From the NCBI RefSeq assembly GCF_018599185.1, contig NZ_JAHFVL010000003.1:496001-560000 (forward strand): DNA of 64,000 bases. Reading direction: 5' to 3'. Both the position numbers and the translations under genes were made by a program. The notes under the pieces were generated by a model. The model was not told the origin of the DNA and ran no database searches. It saw only the letters and a program-made list of their open reading frames with translations. Each line of letters opens with the position of its first letter. Position 1 is the stretch's first letter. Positions 1 to 9,129 of this stretch are shown in pieces. This DNA comes from Rhodanobacter sp. LX-99. Its GTDB lineage: Bacteria; Pseudomonadota; Gammaproteobacteria; Xanthomonadales; Rhodanobacteraceae.

Positions 1-2253
1 ACCACCAACGGCAAGCTCAACCCGGGCAGCGGCGTGGGCGACATGGGCCATCGCGCCAGCATCTCCTACATCAATCAGTTCTTCGACCACACGCTGGGCC
101 TGGCCGTGGGCTTCGCCCATCTCGACTCGCCGATCCAGGAAAAGCAGTACCAGGCCTGGTGGTGGAGCATGAACAACGGCCCGGGCAGCGCCGAGGACAA
201 CTGGGGCGCGCCGCACACGCCGGGCATGCCCGACGGCGTGATCTCGCAGGAAGGCATGCAGCTGCGCGCGCAGTCGCTGAACCAGAAGCGCAGCGGCCTG
301 ATGACCGTGCTGGAATGGGCGCCGGGCGACCACTACCACTCCACGCTCGACCTGTACCACTCCATCTTCGGCGAGAAGAAGTTCACCAACGGCGCGCAGT
401 GGTCGAGCAGCCCGTGGGACAACGTCAGCTACTCCAACGTGGGCACCACGCCGGCGCAGCCCTATCCGATCGTCACCTCCGGCACCATCGACGGCATCGC
501 GCCGATCCTGCAGAACCAGTACACCAAGGAGCACGACAAGCTGTTCTCCGCCGGCTGGAACAACCAGTACGACTTCGACAACGGCTGGACCGCCACGGCG
601 GATCTGTCGTACTCCAGCGCGAAGAAGAAGCTGCACGACGCCTACCTGTTCACCGGCCTGGCCGGCGGCGCCTTCACCAGCGTCGATTTCCGCACCCCGC
701 TCGGCAACGGCTACCCGTACTTCTCGCCGGCGGTGAACCTGGCTGATCCCTCCCTGGTGGTGTTCACCGACCCGGACGGCTACGGCTACAACGGCCGCCA
801 GGAGTTCGACAGCCAGAAGGACACGATCAAGGCGGTGCGCCTGGAAGTGAGCCACCCGCTGGGCTGGATCTTCAGCAGCATGAACCTGGGCGTGAACTAC
901 TCCGACCGCACCAAGACCAAGCAGGCCGACGTGCAGTTCGCCTGGCTCAACGGCAACGGCTCCACCCAGGGCACCTACGACAACCACTTCAGCGCGCCGG
1001 TGAACCCGGCCTTCCTGTGGGGGCCGACCTCGCTCGGCTACGGCGGCATCCCCGGTGCGCTCAGCTACGACGTGCTGGGCGCGCTGGCGAGCCAGTTCTA
1101 CCTGACCGAGCGTAACGGCCAGGGCGACTGGAGCCGCAACTACACGGTGGAAGAGAAGGTCCCGGTCGCCTACGCCAAGTTCAACATCGAGACCACGCTG
1201 GGCAACGTGCCGCTGACCGGCAACGTGGGCGTGCAGTTCGTGCGCACCGACCAGTCCTCCACCGCGCTGCAGACCAACGGCGACACCCTGGTCGGGCGGA
1301 TCAGCGACGGCGCGAAGTACAACAACGTACTGCCCAGCCTGAACCTGGTGGCGCATCTCACCGACCGCCAGTACCTGCGCTTCGGCTTCGCCAAGACGAT
1401 GGCGCGCGGACGCATCGACGACGAGAAGGTGTCCACCTCCGCCGGCCTGTCGAAGGTGCAGAACGGCCCGGCCGCCGGCCAGGTGCTGTGGTCCGGCAGC
1501 GGCGGCAACCCGAAGCTGAAGCCGTACGTGGCGGTCGGCACCGACCTCTCCTACGAGTTCTACTTCGGCAAGTCCAGCTACCTCGCCGCGGCGGTGTTCA
1601 ACAAGAACCTGCTGAACTACATCTACACCCAGACCACGCTCGACTACGACTTCTCGCACTACACCAATAATGACCCCACGCTCACGGCGACCAGCGAGAG
1701 GGGCCCGTTCACCCGGCCCGCGAACGGCACCGGCGGCAAGGTGCAGGGCCTGGAACTGTCCGGCGCGCTGGAAGGCGGCCTGCTGACGCAGGCGCTGGAC
1801 GGCTTCGGCATGCTGGCCAGCTTCTCGCTGACCAACAGCACCATTTCGCAAAAAGTCATTGGCTCTATTCCCGGCCCGAATCCGCCCACAACCCTGCCTG
1901 GGCTGTCGCGCAAGGTCGCCAACCTGGCGCTGTACTACGAGAAGTACGGCTGGTCGGTACGCGTGGCCGAGCGCTATCGCTCGTCGTTCACTGGCGAAAT
2001 CGTGCCCCTGTTCAACCAGATTGGCTACACCAAGATACTGGCCAACCGGCAGACCGACTTCCAGCTCGGCTATGCCTTCTCCGAGGGCAGCTTGAACGGC
2101 CTGTCGCTGCTGCTGCAGGTCAGCAACCTCAGCAACACGGCGGACAAGAGCGTGCAGATTTCCGGCCTGCCCAACGGCGTGCAGGTGACGCGCCCGCTGG
2201 AATACGACACCTGGGGCCGCACGGTGATGCTCGGAGTGAACTACAAGCTGTAG
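1..2253 (+). CDS. TonB-dependent receptor, C-terminal part (5' end outside window)
   Basis: The frame is open from base 1, so the N-terminal plug domain lies upstream and only about 750 residues are visible. They show the alternating aromatic, Gly and Asn/Asp pattern of an outer-membrane beta barrel. The last strand is a typical barrel end (GVNYKL), with a C-terminal hydrophobic residue. Family knowledge: such receptors take up siderophores, sugars or other oligomers across the outer membrane using TonB energy; the barrel sequence alone does not reveal the ligand. Long Tyr/Trp-rich loops are common in the large Xanthomonadales receptors for carbohydrates or peptides. A strong terminator follows 30 bases downstream, so this is the last gene of its transcript. 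Confidence 0.9.
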   Translation, partial: TTNGKLNPGSGVGDMGHRASISYINQFFDHTLGLAVGFAHLDSPIQEKQYQAWWWSMNNGPGSAEDNWGAPHTPGMPDGVISQEGMQLRAQSLNQKRSGLMTVLEWAPGDHYHSTLDLYHSIFGEKKFTNGAQWSSSPWDNVSYSNVGTTPAQPYPIVTSGTIDGIAPILQNQYTKEHDKLFSAGWNNQYDFDNGWTATADLSYSSAKKKLHDAYLFTGLAGGAFTSVDFRTPLGNGYPYFSPAVNLADPSLVVFTDPDGYGYNGRQEFDSQKDTIKAVRLEVSHPLGWIFSSMNLGVNYSDRTKTKQADVQFAWLNGNGSTQGTYDNHFSAPVNPAFLWGPTSLGYGGIPGALSYDVLGALASQFYLTERNGQGDWSRNYTVEEKVPVAYAKFNIETTLGNVPLTGNVGVQFVRTDQSSTALQTNGDTLVGRISDGAKYNNVLPSLNLVAHLTDRQYLRFGFAKTMARGRIDDEKVSTSAGLSKVQNGPAAGQVLWSGSGGNPKLKPYVAVGTDLSYEFYFGKSSYLAAAVFNKNLLNYIYTQTTLDYDFSHYTNNDPTLTATSERGPFTRPANGTGGKVQGLELSGALEGGLLTQALDGFGMLASFSLTNSTISQKVIGSIPGPNPPTTLPGLSRKVANLALYYEKYGWSVRVAERYRSSFTGEIVPLFNQIGYTKILANRQTDFQLGYAFSEGSLNGLSLLLQVSNLSNTADKSVQISGLPNGVQVTRPLEYDTWGRTVMLGVNYKL

Positions 2254-2282
2254 GCGATCCGGCAACGGCGGGAAAGCCATGG

Positions 2283-2309
2283 AACCCGGGGAGCGATCCC
2301 CGGGTTTTT
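2283..2309 (+). terminator. Rho-independent terminator after TonB-dependent receptor
   Basis: A perfect 10-bp stem (AACCCGGGGA / TCCCCGGGTT) with a GCGA tetraloop runs into a T tract. It lies 30 bases after the receptor stop codon and just before the convergent end of mntP. Confidence 0.9.
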
Positions 2310-2322
2310 CATGGGGCGCCCG

Positions 2323-2889
2323 TCACGCGGAAAGGTGCTCGTACAGGATCACCGCGCCCACGCCGATCAGGATGATGCCGCCGATCACCTCGGCGCGCTT
2401 GCCGACCATCGCGCCCAGCACGCGGCCGAGCATGATGCCCAGCGTGACCATGCTGAACGTGCACAGGCCGATCACCACGGCCACCACGGCGATCGGCGTG
2501 TCGACGAAGGCCAGCCCCACGCCCACCGCCAGCGCGTCGATGCTGGTGGACAGGCCGGTGATGGCAAGGCCGACGATGCCGTGCTTGCTCGCCTCGTCGA
2601 CCGGCTCGTCCGAGTCCGGCTTACATCCGTTCCAGATCATGTGCAGGCCCAGCGCCAGCAGCAGGCCGAACGCGATCCAGTGGTCCCAGGCCTCGATGTA
2701 GCGCGAGGCGCCCTTGCCCAGCAGCCAGCCGATCACCGGCGTGATCGCCTCGATCACGCCGAAGATCAAGCCGGCGCGCAGCGCCTGGCTGAGCCGCGGT
2801 CTGCTCATGGCGGCGCCCTTGCCGATCGCCGCCGCGAACGCGTCGGTGGACATGGCAAAGCCGAGCAGCAGGATGGAGATGGGATTCAT
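2323..2889 (-). CDS. mntP: Manganese efflux pump MntP
   Basis: The 188-residue product matches the usual MntP length and its six-helix architecture. It carries two related halves with the signature Asp motifs STDAFAA near residue 15 and [10 protein letters not shown] near residue 115. MntP exports excess Mn2+ across the inner membrane. The frame stays open about 110 codons further upstream, but that part overlaps a Mn-sensing riboswitch and is not protein-like. The ATG at 2889 is therefore chosen, giving the family-standard N-terminus [10 protein letters not shown]. It is convergent with the receptor gene and is probably induced by Mn2+ through the riboswitch. Confidence 0.95.
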   Translation of the reverse strand: MNPISILLLGFAMSTDAFAAAIGKGAAMSRPRLSQALRAGLIFGVIEAITPVIGWLLGKGASRYIEAWDHWIAFGLLLALGLHMIWNGCKPDSDEPVDEASKHGIVGLAITGLSTSIDALAVGVGLAFVDTPIAVVAVVIGLCTFSMVTLGIMLGRVLGAMVGKRAEVIGGIILIGVGAVILYEHLSA

Positions 2890-2950
2890 GGGTAGCCGGG
2901 TCGGTCGGGCAAGGCGCAACGGCACGACGGCGCGCCCCACCGCCGTGGCG

Positions 2951-3065
2951 CCGTCAGCCGTTGGTCTCGCCAACCAGGATCGGTGTCTTCGCCACGGCAG
3001 GACAAGCCGAGCATGTTGACGAAGACGCCTCGTCGGGACGAGGCAGGCTACTCCCCAAGGGGTGT
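2951..3065 (-). ncRNA. yybP-ykoY manganese riboswitch in the mntP leader
   Basis: On the minus strand the leader holds the conserved pieces of this RNA in order: GGGGAGUAGCC (complement of about 3046-3056), GUCAACAUGCUCGGC (complement of 3006-3020), and GGUUGGCGAGACCAACGG closing near 2959. The intervening segments can form helices (GCCUCGUC... and GUCUUCG...CGAAGAC). This class binds Mn2+ and switches on Mn exporters such as mntP, which starts about 60 bases downstream. The outer helix borders are approximate because no covariance model could be run. Confidence 0.85.
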
Positions 3066-3194
3066 CGCGCTGCCGGCATGACCGCCAGCGCGGCGGCAAG
3101 GTTAGCACGATGGCGCAGCCAACCCGGCATATGCAGGCACGCGGGTCACCGCGCATACTCGGATTTCGTTCAGGACATGCACAGGGGATCTCAC

Positions 3195-4592
3195 ATGAGA
3201 GCACCACGAGCACTTGGGCCCGCCGCGGCGGCCACGCTGGTCTTCTGTGCCGGCATCGGCACGGCCCACGCCGGCACCGCCGCCGAGGCGCTACCCGAAA
3301 CCATGGCCATGCTGAAGCACGCCGTCAGCATCCCCACGGTCGAGGGCCAGGGCCAGGTGCCGGTGCTGGCCGCCTATCTCGCGGACAAGCTCAAGGCCGG
3401 CGGCTTTGCCGCCAGTGACGTCGAGATCATCCCGGTGGGCGAAACCGCCGCACTGGTGGCGCGCTATCGCGGCACCGGCGAAGGCAAGCCGATCCTGCTT
3501 TCCGGACACATGGACGTGGTGGCGGCGAAGCGCAAGGACTGGACCCGCGACCCGTTCACCCTGATCGAGGAGAACGGCTACCTCTACGGCCGCGGCACCG
3601 CCGACATGAAAACCGCGGTGGTGGTGCTGGTCGAGACGCTGATCCGGCTCAAGCGCGAAGGCTTCAAGCCACGCCACGACCTGATCCTGCTGCTGTCCGG
3701 CGACGAGGAGACCACCATGGCCTCGACCCGCGAGCTGGCGAAGCGCTATCACGACGCCGAATTCCTGCTCAACGCCGACGCCGGCGGCGGCACCTTGAAC
3801 CCCCAAACCGGCAAGCCCGCGCTGTACCAGATCCAGGCCGCAGAGAAGACCTACGCGGACTTCCGGATCAGCCTGACCTCGGCCGGCGGGCACTCCAGCG
3901 AACCCAACACGGACAACGCGATCTATCGGCTGGCGCGCGTCATCGACCGCGTCGCCGGCTACCAGTTTCCGCCGCAGAGCAACGAGATCACCCTCGCCTC
4001 GCTGCGTGCGCTCGGCGCCCACACGCCCGGCCCGCTGGGCGCGGCGATGACCCGCTTCGCCGCCCACCCCGACGATGCCGCCGCCGCAGCCACCATCTCC
4101 GCCGACCCCGCCTACGTCGGCCAGATCCGCACCACCTGCGTGGCGACCATGCTAAACGGCGGCCACGCGCTCAACGCATTGCCGCAAAGCGCCAGCGTCA
4201 ACATCAACTGCCGCATCTTTCCCGGCACGCCGGTCGAGAGCGTGCGCGACACCCTGGTCAAGGTGATCAACGACAAATCCGCCACCGTCACCGTGCTGCC
4301 GCCGCCACCCGTGGCCAGCCCCGCCTCGCCGCTGCGAAAGGACGTGATCGCCGCCGTCACCGACGCCGTGCACGCCCGCTTCCCCGGCGTGGAAGTCGTC
4401 CCCGGCATGTCCGCCGGCGCCTCCGACAGCATGTACTTCCGCAACGCCGGCGTCCCCAGCTACGGCATCGATGCCGCGTTCACCAAACCCGACGACACCT
4501 TCGCCCACGGGCTCAACGAAAAGCTGCCGGCTTCGGAGGTCGAGGCGGGGCTGGAGTTCTGGCATCGGGTGCTGATGCAGTTAGCGAAGTGA
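3195..4592 (+). CDS. M20 family zinc metallopeptidase, secreted
   Basis: The protein has 465 residues. A signal peptide occupies about residues 1-25 ([10 protein letters not shown] then THAHAG-like cleavage region), which suggests periplasmic location. The M20 metal-site motifs are intact: SGHMDVV with the first His/Asp, GRGTADMK with the bridging Asp, and SGDEETT with the catalytic Glu pair. A dimerisation lid (SAGGHSS) and a C-terminal His in the TFAHGLNE motif follow. The family removes amino acids from small peptides or acylated amino acids; the exact substrate is unknown. The ATG at 3195 follows AGGGG at a suitable distance; longer in-frame starts would run through the mntP riboswitch region on the opposite strand. 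Confidence 0.88.
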   Translation: MRAPRALGPAAAATLVFCAGIGTAHAGTAAEALPETMAMLKHAVSIPTVEGQGQVPVLAAYLADKLKAGGFAASDVEIIPVGETAALVARYRGTGEGKPILLSGHMDVVAAKRKDWTRDPFTLIEENGYLYGRGTADMKTAVVVLVETLIRLKREGFKPRHDLILLLSGDEETTMASTRELAKRYHDAEFLLNADAGGGTLNPQTGKPALYQIQAAEKTYADFRISLTSAGGHSSEPNTDNAIYRLARVIDRVAGYQFPPQSNEITLASLRALGAHTPGPLGAAMTRFAAHPDDAAAAATISADPAYVGQIRTTCVATMLNGGHALNALPQSASVNINCRIFPGTPVESVRDTLVKVINDKSATVTVLPPPPVASPASPLRKDVIAAVTDAVHARFPGVEVVPGMSAGASDSMYFRNAGVPSYGIDAAFTKPDDTFAHGLNEKLPASEVEAGLEFWHRVLMQLAK

Positions 4593-4679
4593 AACTTCGT
4601 TTCCATGGCTCTACTGGTTAAGTTATCCCCACTCCGCTTTTTACCTCGTAATCGGACTGTATTCGGACGTTGAAGCTCC

Positions 4680-5813
4680 ATGCCCAAGAGAATACGTATA
4701 TTTTTTATTGGCTGCCCATCATTAGACACAGCCGCGGCGTCGTATCTGTTGCTCTCGCAGAACTCTGTGCAAAAGGCAGTCCAATTTGAGATATATCACT
4801 TCTGGATCTTTGGTCAAAAAGCACACGGCGCTCCAAAAGGACTGGTTGGCAGGTTACTGCTATGGCTAGGGTACTTACCAAAGCCTCTCAGCAGGTGGGC
4901 AGACAGAAAACTACTCGCTCGTATCGACTATCGCGAAGAGCCGGCCTTTAAAAAAGAATTGCCGTACAAGAGCTGGTTCAGCATTTGTAAAAATGCACTG
5001 TGCAATTATGATGCATGGTTTAAGATATCAAATAATACATATGATGTAGATGATTGTCCGTCTATAATAATTACGGACACGCCAATAGAAGGTGGATTTA
5101 TATCATTTACAAATGAAGATATTGGCTTGATCAGCACGGCGAAATGGAAGTATTTCTTCAAGCCTGTCTCCGCACTTGACTACGTTCTTTTTTCTGTTCA
5201 ACGTCTAACAATGAGGCTCGCTTTCACGAATGAGATAGGGTCACACTACCCAACCAGAGGCTGCGTTTGGGACTATGACGATCACCAACCCGATGCCCGA
5301 ATAGCAATTTTAGTAGGCAGCATCTGTCATACATGTGAGAAGAAGTTGCTAGCCTCGACTGACGGGGGAACTTATGCCGACCTTTCAAGATTAATAGATA
5401 ACAAATGGCTTGGGGATAAGTCCATTCAGTTCTCACCAGCCGCCATTCTTGCTAAGGTCTACAAATATGATTTAAGCCGCTCAACTGGTCTCAATGCCAG
5501 TACCATTTCCAAATTTACGGACACCTTTATCTCAGAACTTGGCAAAGTTCTCTCGGACGGCCTTAAATGGGCACTTGTACTAATCATTACTCTGACACTG
5601 GCCGCATACTTTCCAACCGTTCTGGTAAAAATCAAGCAGCAGCTCTCGATGACCCCAGTTCCGACAATCGGGGGCGCCAAGAGCGAGAAGCTTGCTGGCC
5701 AGTTCAAGCTACAAACGCCCATTAACGCTCAATTAGATTGCACCTCATGCCCATCCATTTCTAAGAAACCCGCCACCGCACCGTCGCCATCGGCGCAGGC
5801 GAGATCACGCTGA
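4680..5813 (+). CDS. Unrecognised low-GC membrane protein
   Basis: I do not recognise the family. The 377-residue product has a soluble N-terminal part of about 290 residues and one predicted membrane helix at about residues 295-317, then a short Pro/Ser-rich tail. Cys195 in RGCVWDYD and the pair Cys216/Cys219 in CHTC could bind zinc, which is inference only. Base use differs sharply from the neighbours: it is AT-rich with many ATA, AAA and TTT codons inside a GC-rich chromosome, which indicates recent transfer. The last 20 or so codons lie in DNA that resembles the start of prfC, so the present C-terminus is probably a product of the insertion junction rather than native. No partner genes are beside it. 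Confidence 0.7.
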   Translation: MPKRIRIFFIGCPSLDTAAASYLLLSQNSVQKAVQFEIYHFWIFGQKAHGAPKGLVGRLLLWLGYLPKPLSRWADRKLLARIDYREEPAFKKELPYKSWFSICKNALCNYDAWFKISNNTYDVDDCPSIIITDTPIEGGFISFTNEDIGLISTAKWKYFFKPVSALDYVLFSVQRLTMRLAFTNEIGSHYPTRGCVWDYDDHQPDARIAILVGSICHTCEKKLLASTDGGTYADLSRLIDNKWLGDKSIQFSPAAILAKVYKYDLSRSTGLNASTISKFTDTFISELGKVLSDGLKWALVLIITLTLAAYFPTVLVKIKQQLSMTPVPTIGGAKSEKLAGQFKLQTPINAQLDCTSCPSISKKPATAPSPSAQARSR

Positions 5814-5932
5814 CCAAAAAGTGGTTCTTGTTCGGCGGTGCGATCCAGATGACGGACAACATGAAGAGCCGCCAGAACGCGCGCCATGCCACCCCGGACC
5901 GGAGGGCGCTGGGGGGAGAACTTGGGTCGGAG
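5751..5932 (+). pseudogene. Decayed duplicate of the prfC 5' end
   Basis: This stretch aligns with the first 60 or so codons of the intact prfC at 6458. Shared blocks include AAGAAACCCGCC, GCCATCG, ATCACGCT/ACCACGCT and TTCGG(C/T)GGTGCGATCCAGATG, followed by AAGAG(C/T)CGC and GCCACC-CGGAC. It carries substitutions, an in-frame stop early on, and a deletion through the P-loop codons, so it cannot be functional. Its position upstream of the real prfC with about 525 bases between is what remains when an element integrates at the prfC start and supplies a new 5' end. Confidence 0.8.
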
Positions 5933-6139
5933 TGAACTGCTTCTGTCCAAAGTGAGTCATTCGCATACTCGTGAATGGCGTTCGAAACACTGGCTTTGGC
6001 GATCGGCTCTTCCGCCACCGCGCTGCGATCGCGTAGCGAGGGCGCGCCAAAGTGGCGCGCTGCTCAACTCAGGGCCCCTATGCCGCGGTGAGTCAGGGAC
6101 GACAGGCCGCGCAGCGGGCGAGTCCATGGATGGGCTCGC

Positions 6140-6216
6140 CTTTTCGCGCGGGCACGATGCCCGCTCGAAAAGCCCGGCCCCGGCTCACGGACTTGCCGGG
6201 CAGGAGCCCGGCAAGC
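6140..6216. repeat. Two adjacent strong inverted repeats
   Basis: The first (6140-6172) pairs CTTTTCG-GCGGGCA with TGCCCGC-CGAAAAG, with one mismatch. The second (about 6193-6215) pairs CTTGCCGGGC with GCCCGGCAAG around a short loop. A further GGGCGAG/CTCGCC pair lies just upstream. They resemble intergenic palindromic elements common in Xanthomonadales genomes; copy number elsewhere cannot be judged here. Confidence 0.6.
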
Positions 6217-6241
6217 GCCAAGCGGGGTAGCCTTTCTCTTT

Positions 6242-6278
6242 GGTTACTTTCTCTTTGGCCACGCAAAGAGAAAGTACC
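6242..6278. repeat. Long inverted repeat, Xanthomonad stem-loop type
   Basis: A perfect 12-bp stem (ACTTTCTCTTTG, 6246-6257 / CAAAGAGAAAGT, 6264-6275) with loop GCCACG is extended by GGT/ACC across a one-base bulge. Similar GGTTACTTT-type palindromes recur between genes in this bacterial order (family knowledge). Confidence 0.65.
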
Positions 6279-6339
6279 TCGGGCGCCGCAGGCGCACGAA
6301 AGCTCTTCGCTTTGAATCATCAAATCAAAAGGCAACAGC

Positions 6340-6376
6340 ATCGCCCGCGAGCGGGCTCCTACAACGGAGTCGCGAG
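6340..6376. repeat. REP-like palindromic element
   Basis: GCCCGCGAGCGGGC followed by TCCTACAACGGAGTCGCGAGC resembles the GTAGGAGCC-type REP sequences widespread in Xanthomonadales and Pseudomonas. Only one copy is seen in this window. Confidence 0.5.
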
Positions 6377-6420
6377 CTGGTTGCCGCGGAAAAGGGGCAA
6401 GCCCCCACCCCGATCCACGC

Positions 6421-6426
6421 TATAAT
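6421..6426 (+). promoter_or_regulatory. -10 box of the prfC promoter
   Basis: A perfect TATAAT lies 31 bases before the prfC start. No good -35 box is seen at the normal distance (CAAGCC), so the promoter may be weak or rely on other contacts. Confidence 0.5.
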
Positions 6427-6457
6427 TGTCGGTTCGCGTTCCCGCCGACCCGCCTCC

Positions 6458-8059
6458 ATGCTCTCTCATCTCCAAGAAACCCGCCGCCGCCGCACCTTCG
6501 CCATCGTCAGCCACCCTGACGCGGGCAAGACCACGCTCACCGAAAAGCTGCTGCTGTTCGGTGGTGCGATCCAGATGGCCGGCTCGGTGAAGAGTCGCAA
6601 GACGTCGCGCAGCGCCACCTCGGACTGGATGGCGCTGGAGAAGGAGCGCGGGATTTCGGTGACCTCGTCGGTGATGCAGTTTCCGTACGATGGCAAGATC
6701 GTCAACCTGCTCGACACGCCGGGGCACGCGGATTTTTCCGAGGACACCTATCGCGTGCTGACCGCGGTGGATTCGGCGCTGATGGTGATCGACTGCGCCA
6801 AGGGCGTCGAGGAACGCACGATCAAGCTGATGGAAGTGTGCCGCCTGCGCGACACGCCGATCATGACCTTCATCAACAAGCTCGACCGCGAGGGCCGCTC
6901 GCCGATCGAGCTGCTGGACGAGGTGGAGTCGGTGCTGGGCATCGCCTGCGCGCCGCTGACCTGGCCGATCGGCATGGGCAAGCGGCTGAAGGGCGTGTAC
7001 CACCTGGCGCTGGACGAGGTGCACATCTTCGAGCAGGGCAAGAATTTCACGCGGCAGGACTCGACCATCTTCAAGGGCCTCGACGCGCCCGGCCTGGCCG
7101 AGAAGATCGGCTTTGATGCGATGCGCGAGCTGCGCGAGGAACTCGAACTGGTGCAGGGCGCCGCGCCCTCGTTCGATCTCGACGAATACCTGGCCGGCCG
7201 GCAGACGCCGGTGTTCTTCGGCTCGGCGGTGAACAATTTCGGCGTGCAGCTGCTGCTGGATTTCTTCGTGAAACACGCGCCGTCGCCGCGCCCGCGCGCC
7301 ACCACCACGCGCGAGATCCAGCCGGAGGAAGAGAAGCTCTCCGGCTTCGTGTTCAAGATCCAGGCCAACATGGACCCGGCGCACCGCGACCGGGTGGCGT
7401 TCATGCGCGTGTGCTCGGGCACCTACAACGCCGGCATGAAGATGATCCAGACGCGCACCAACAAGGAAGTGCGCATCGCCAACGCGCTGACCTTCATGGC
7501 CAGCGACCGCGAGATCGTCGAGACGGCCTACCCGGGCGACGTGATCGGCCTGCACAACCACGGCACCATCACCATCGGCGACACCTTCACCGAGGGCGAA
7601 CTGGTCACGTTCACCGGCATCCCGAACTTCGCGCCCGAGCTGTTCCGCCGCGCGCGCCTGCGCGATCCGCTGAAGATGAAGGCGCTGCAGAAGGGCCTGG
7701 CGCAATTGAGCGAGGAAGGCGCCACCCAATTCTTCCGCCCGCTGATGTCGAACGACCTGATCCTGGGCGCGGTCGGCGTGCTGCAGTTCGAGGTGGTCGC
7801 CTACCGCCTGAAGGACGAGTATAACGTCGACGCCAGCTTCGAGCCGGTGACGGTGACCACCGCGCGCTGGGTGCACTGCGACGACGAGAAGAAATTGGCC
7901 GAGTTCCGCGAGAAGAACGCGATGCACCTGGCCATCGACGGCGCCGGCGAGCTGGTCTACATCGCGCCGACGCGGGTCAACCTGCAGCTGGCGCAGGAGC
8001 GCTGGCCGCAGGTGCGCTTCGCCAATACGCGCGAGCATGCGGCGGCGGTGGAGCTGTAG
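6458..8059 (+). CDS. prfC: Peptide chain release factor 3 (RF3)
   Basis: The 533-residue GTPase matches the family length. It has the P-loop SHPDAGKTT at residues 18-26, the switch II motif [12 protein letters not shown] for guanine recognition, and the conserved RF3 sequences [11 protein letters not shown] and [13 protein letters not shown]3 removes RF1/RF2 from the ribosome after peptide release. The 5' end is a known integration site for mobile elements such as SXT/R391-type ICEs, and a decayed copy of this end lies at 5751-5932. The ATG at 6458 gives the standard N-terminus. Confidence 0.97.
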   Translation: MLSHLQETRRRRTFAIVSHPDAGKTTLTEKLLLFGGAIQMAGSVKSRKTSRSATSDWMALEKERGISVTSSVMQFPYDGKIVNLLDTPGHADFSEDTYRVLTAVDSALMVIDCAKGVEERTIKLMEVCRLRDTPIMTFINKLDREGRSPIELLDEVESVLGIACAPLTWPIGMGKRLKGVYHLALDEVHIFEQGKNFTRQDSTIFKGLDAPGLAEKIGFDAMRELREELELVQGAAPSFDLDEYLAGRQTPVFFGSAVNNFGVQLLLDFFVKHAPSPRPRATTTREIQPEEEKLSGFVFKIQANMDPAHRDRVAFMRVCSGTYNAGMKMIQTRTNKEVRIANALTFMASDREIVETAYPGDVIGLHNHGTITIGDTFTEGELVTFTGIPNFAPELFRRARLRDPLKMKALQKGLAQLSEEGATQFFRPLMSNDLILGAVGVLQFEVVAYRLKDEYNVDASFEPVTVTTARWVHCDDEKKLAEFREKNAMHLAIDGAGELVYIAPTRVNLQLAQERWPQVRFANTREHAAAVEL

Positions 8060-8111
8060 CGGCAACGCGACACCGCTGCTAACGTGCGGGTCTTTGCCGG
8101 GGGACCCAAAC

Positions 8112-9026
8112 ATGCACGACCAGGCCATCGCCTTCGCCATGCCGCCCGATGCGCCACGCTGGATGCGCTGGCTGCTGTTCTCGCCGCTGGCGCGGATCGT
8201 GATCTTCGTGCTGCTGTTCATGGCGCTGAGCTTTGCCACCGGCGCGCTGATGCATGCGCTGGGCTGGCTCGGCAAGGATGCCCCGGCCACCATCCACGGC
8301 CTGGCACAGTTCCTGATGCGCGCCGTGCCGGCGCTGCTTGCCTATCTGCTGCTGGTGCGGCTGGTGGAACGCCGCCGGCTCACCGAACTGGCGCCGCGCC
8401 GGCTGCTGCCGGACGGCGCCATCGGCACGGCCGCCGGCCTGCTGCTGTTCAGCGCGGTGGTCGGCGTGCTGTACCTGCTCGGCAGCTATCACGTCACCGG
8501 CACCAACCCGGATGCGCCATGGGTACCCGCCCTGCTGATGGTGGGACTGGGCGCCGGCATCGGCGAGGAGATCATCTGCCGCGGCGTGCTGTTCCGCATC
8601 GTCGAGGAAGGCCTGGGCAGCTGGTGGGCGCTGCTGGTCTCGGCACTGTTCTTCGGCGCGGCGCACGTCGGCAACCCCGGCGCCACGCTGTGGAGTTCGG
8701 CGGCGATCGCGATCGAGGCCGGCCTGCTGTTCGGCATGGTCTACCACCTGACCCGCTCGCTGCCGATCTGCATGGGCCTGCACGCGGCGTGGAACTTCGC
8801 CCAGGGCACGATCTACGGCATCCCGGTCTCCGGCACCCCGGCCGACGGCTGGCTGGTCTCCACCCGCAGCGGGCCGGACTGGCTCAGCGGCGGCGTGTTC
8901 GGCGCCGAGGCGTCGGTGGTCGCGCTGGGCCTGTGCTCGCTGTGCACGCTGGCCTTGCTGATCGTCGCGCTGCGGCGCGGCTCGATGGCGCCATGTCGGC
9001 CATGGCAGCAGTTCAGGCGCCGCTGA
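8112..9026 (+). CDS. CPBP family intramembrane glutamic endopeptidase
   Basis: The 304-residue multi-pass membrane protein carries the CPBP (Abi/Rce1-like) motifs: the Glu pair at 152-153 and Arg157 in GEEIICRG, FGAAHVGN with the first His, and HAAWN with the last His and Asn. These form the active site in the bilayer. Bacterial members process membrane proteins or peptides; the target is unknown. The ATG at 8112 is preferred over an upstream in-frame start that would overlap the prfC end. It stands alone between prfC and the sensor kinase. Confidence 0.88.
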   Translation: MHDQAIAFAMPPDAPRWMRWLLFSPLARIVIFVLLFMALSFATGALMHALGWLGKDAPATIHGLAQFLMRAVPALLAYLLLVRLVERRRLTELAPRRLLPDGAIGTAAGLLLFSAVVGVLYLLGSYHVTGTNPDAPWVPALLMVGLGAGIGEEIICRGVLFRIVEEGLGSWWALLVSALFFGAAHVGNPGATLWSSAAIAIEAGLLFGMVYHLTRSLPICMGLHAAWNFAQGTIYGIPVSGTPADGWLVSTRSGPDWLSGGVFGAEASVVALGLCSLCTLALLIVALRRGSMAPCRPWQQFRRR

Positions 9027-9129
9027 ACCACGGCGTGGCCGGCTATGGTTCGGCGACGGCACCGGCTACCCTGTCGACGGCGCGGTCGCCGATCCGGCGG
9101 TCGCGGAACAGACCGCCTACCGAGCCGCG

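Larger units (their letters stand above)
5933..6457. other. Gene-free, hairpin-rich spacer before prfC
   Basis: No credible gene is present. The stretch holds at least four strong inverted repeats between about 6113 and 6376 (listed separately), then the prfC promoter. The part from 5933 to about 6110 shows nothing recognisable. It may be residue of the element whose scar is the prfC fragment. Confidence 0.6.

Noticed and set aside
2890..3213. N-terminal extension of MntP by about 108 residues
   Set aside because: The region is the Mn riboswitch, and MntP proteins are about 188 residues long.
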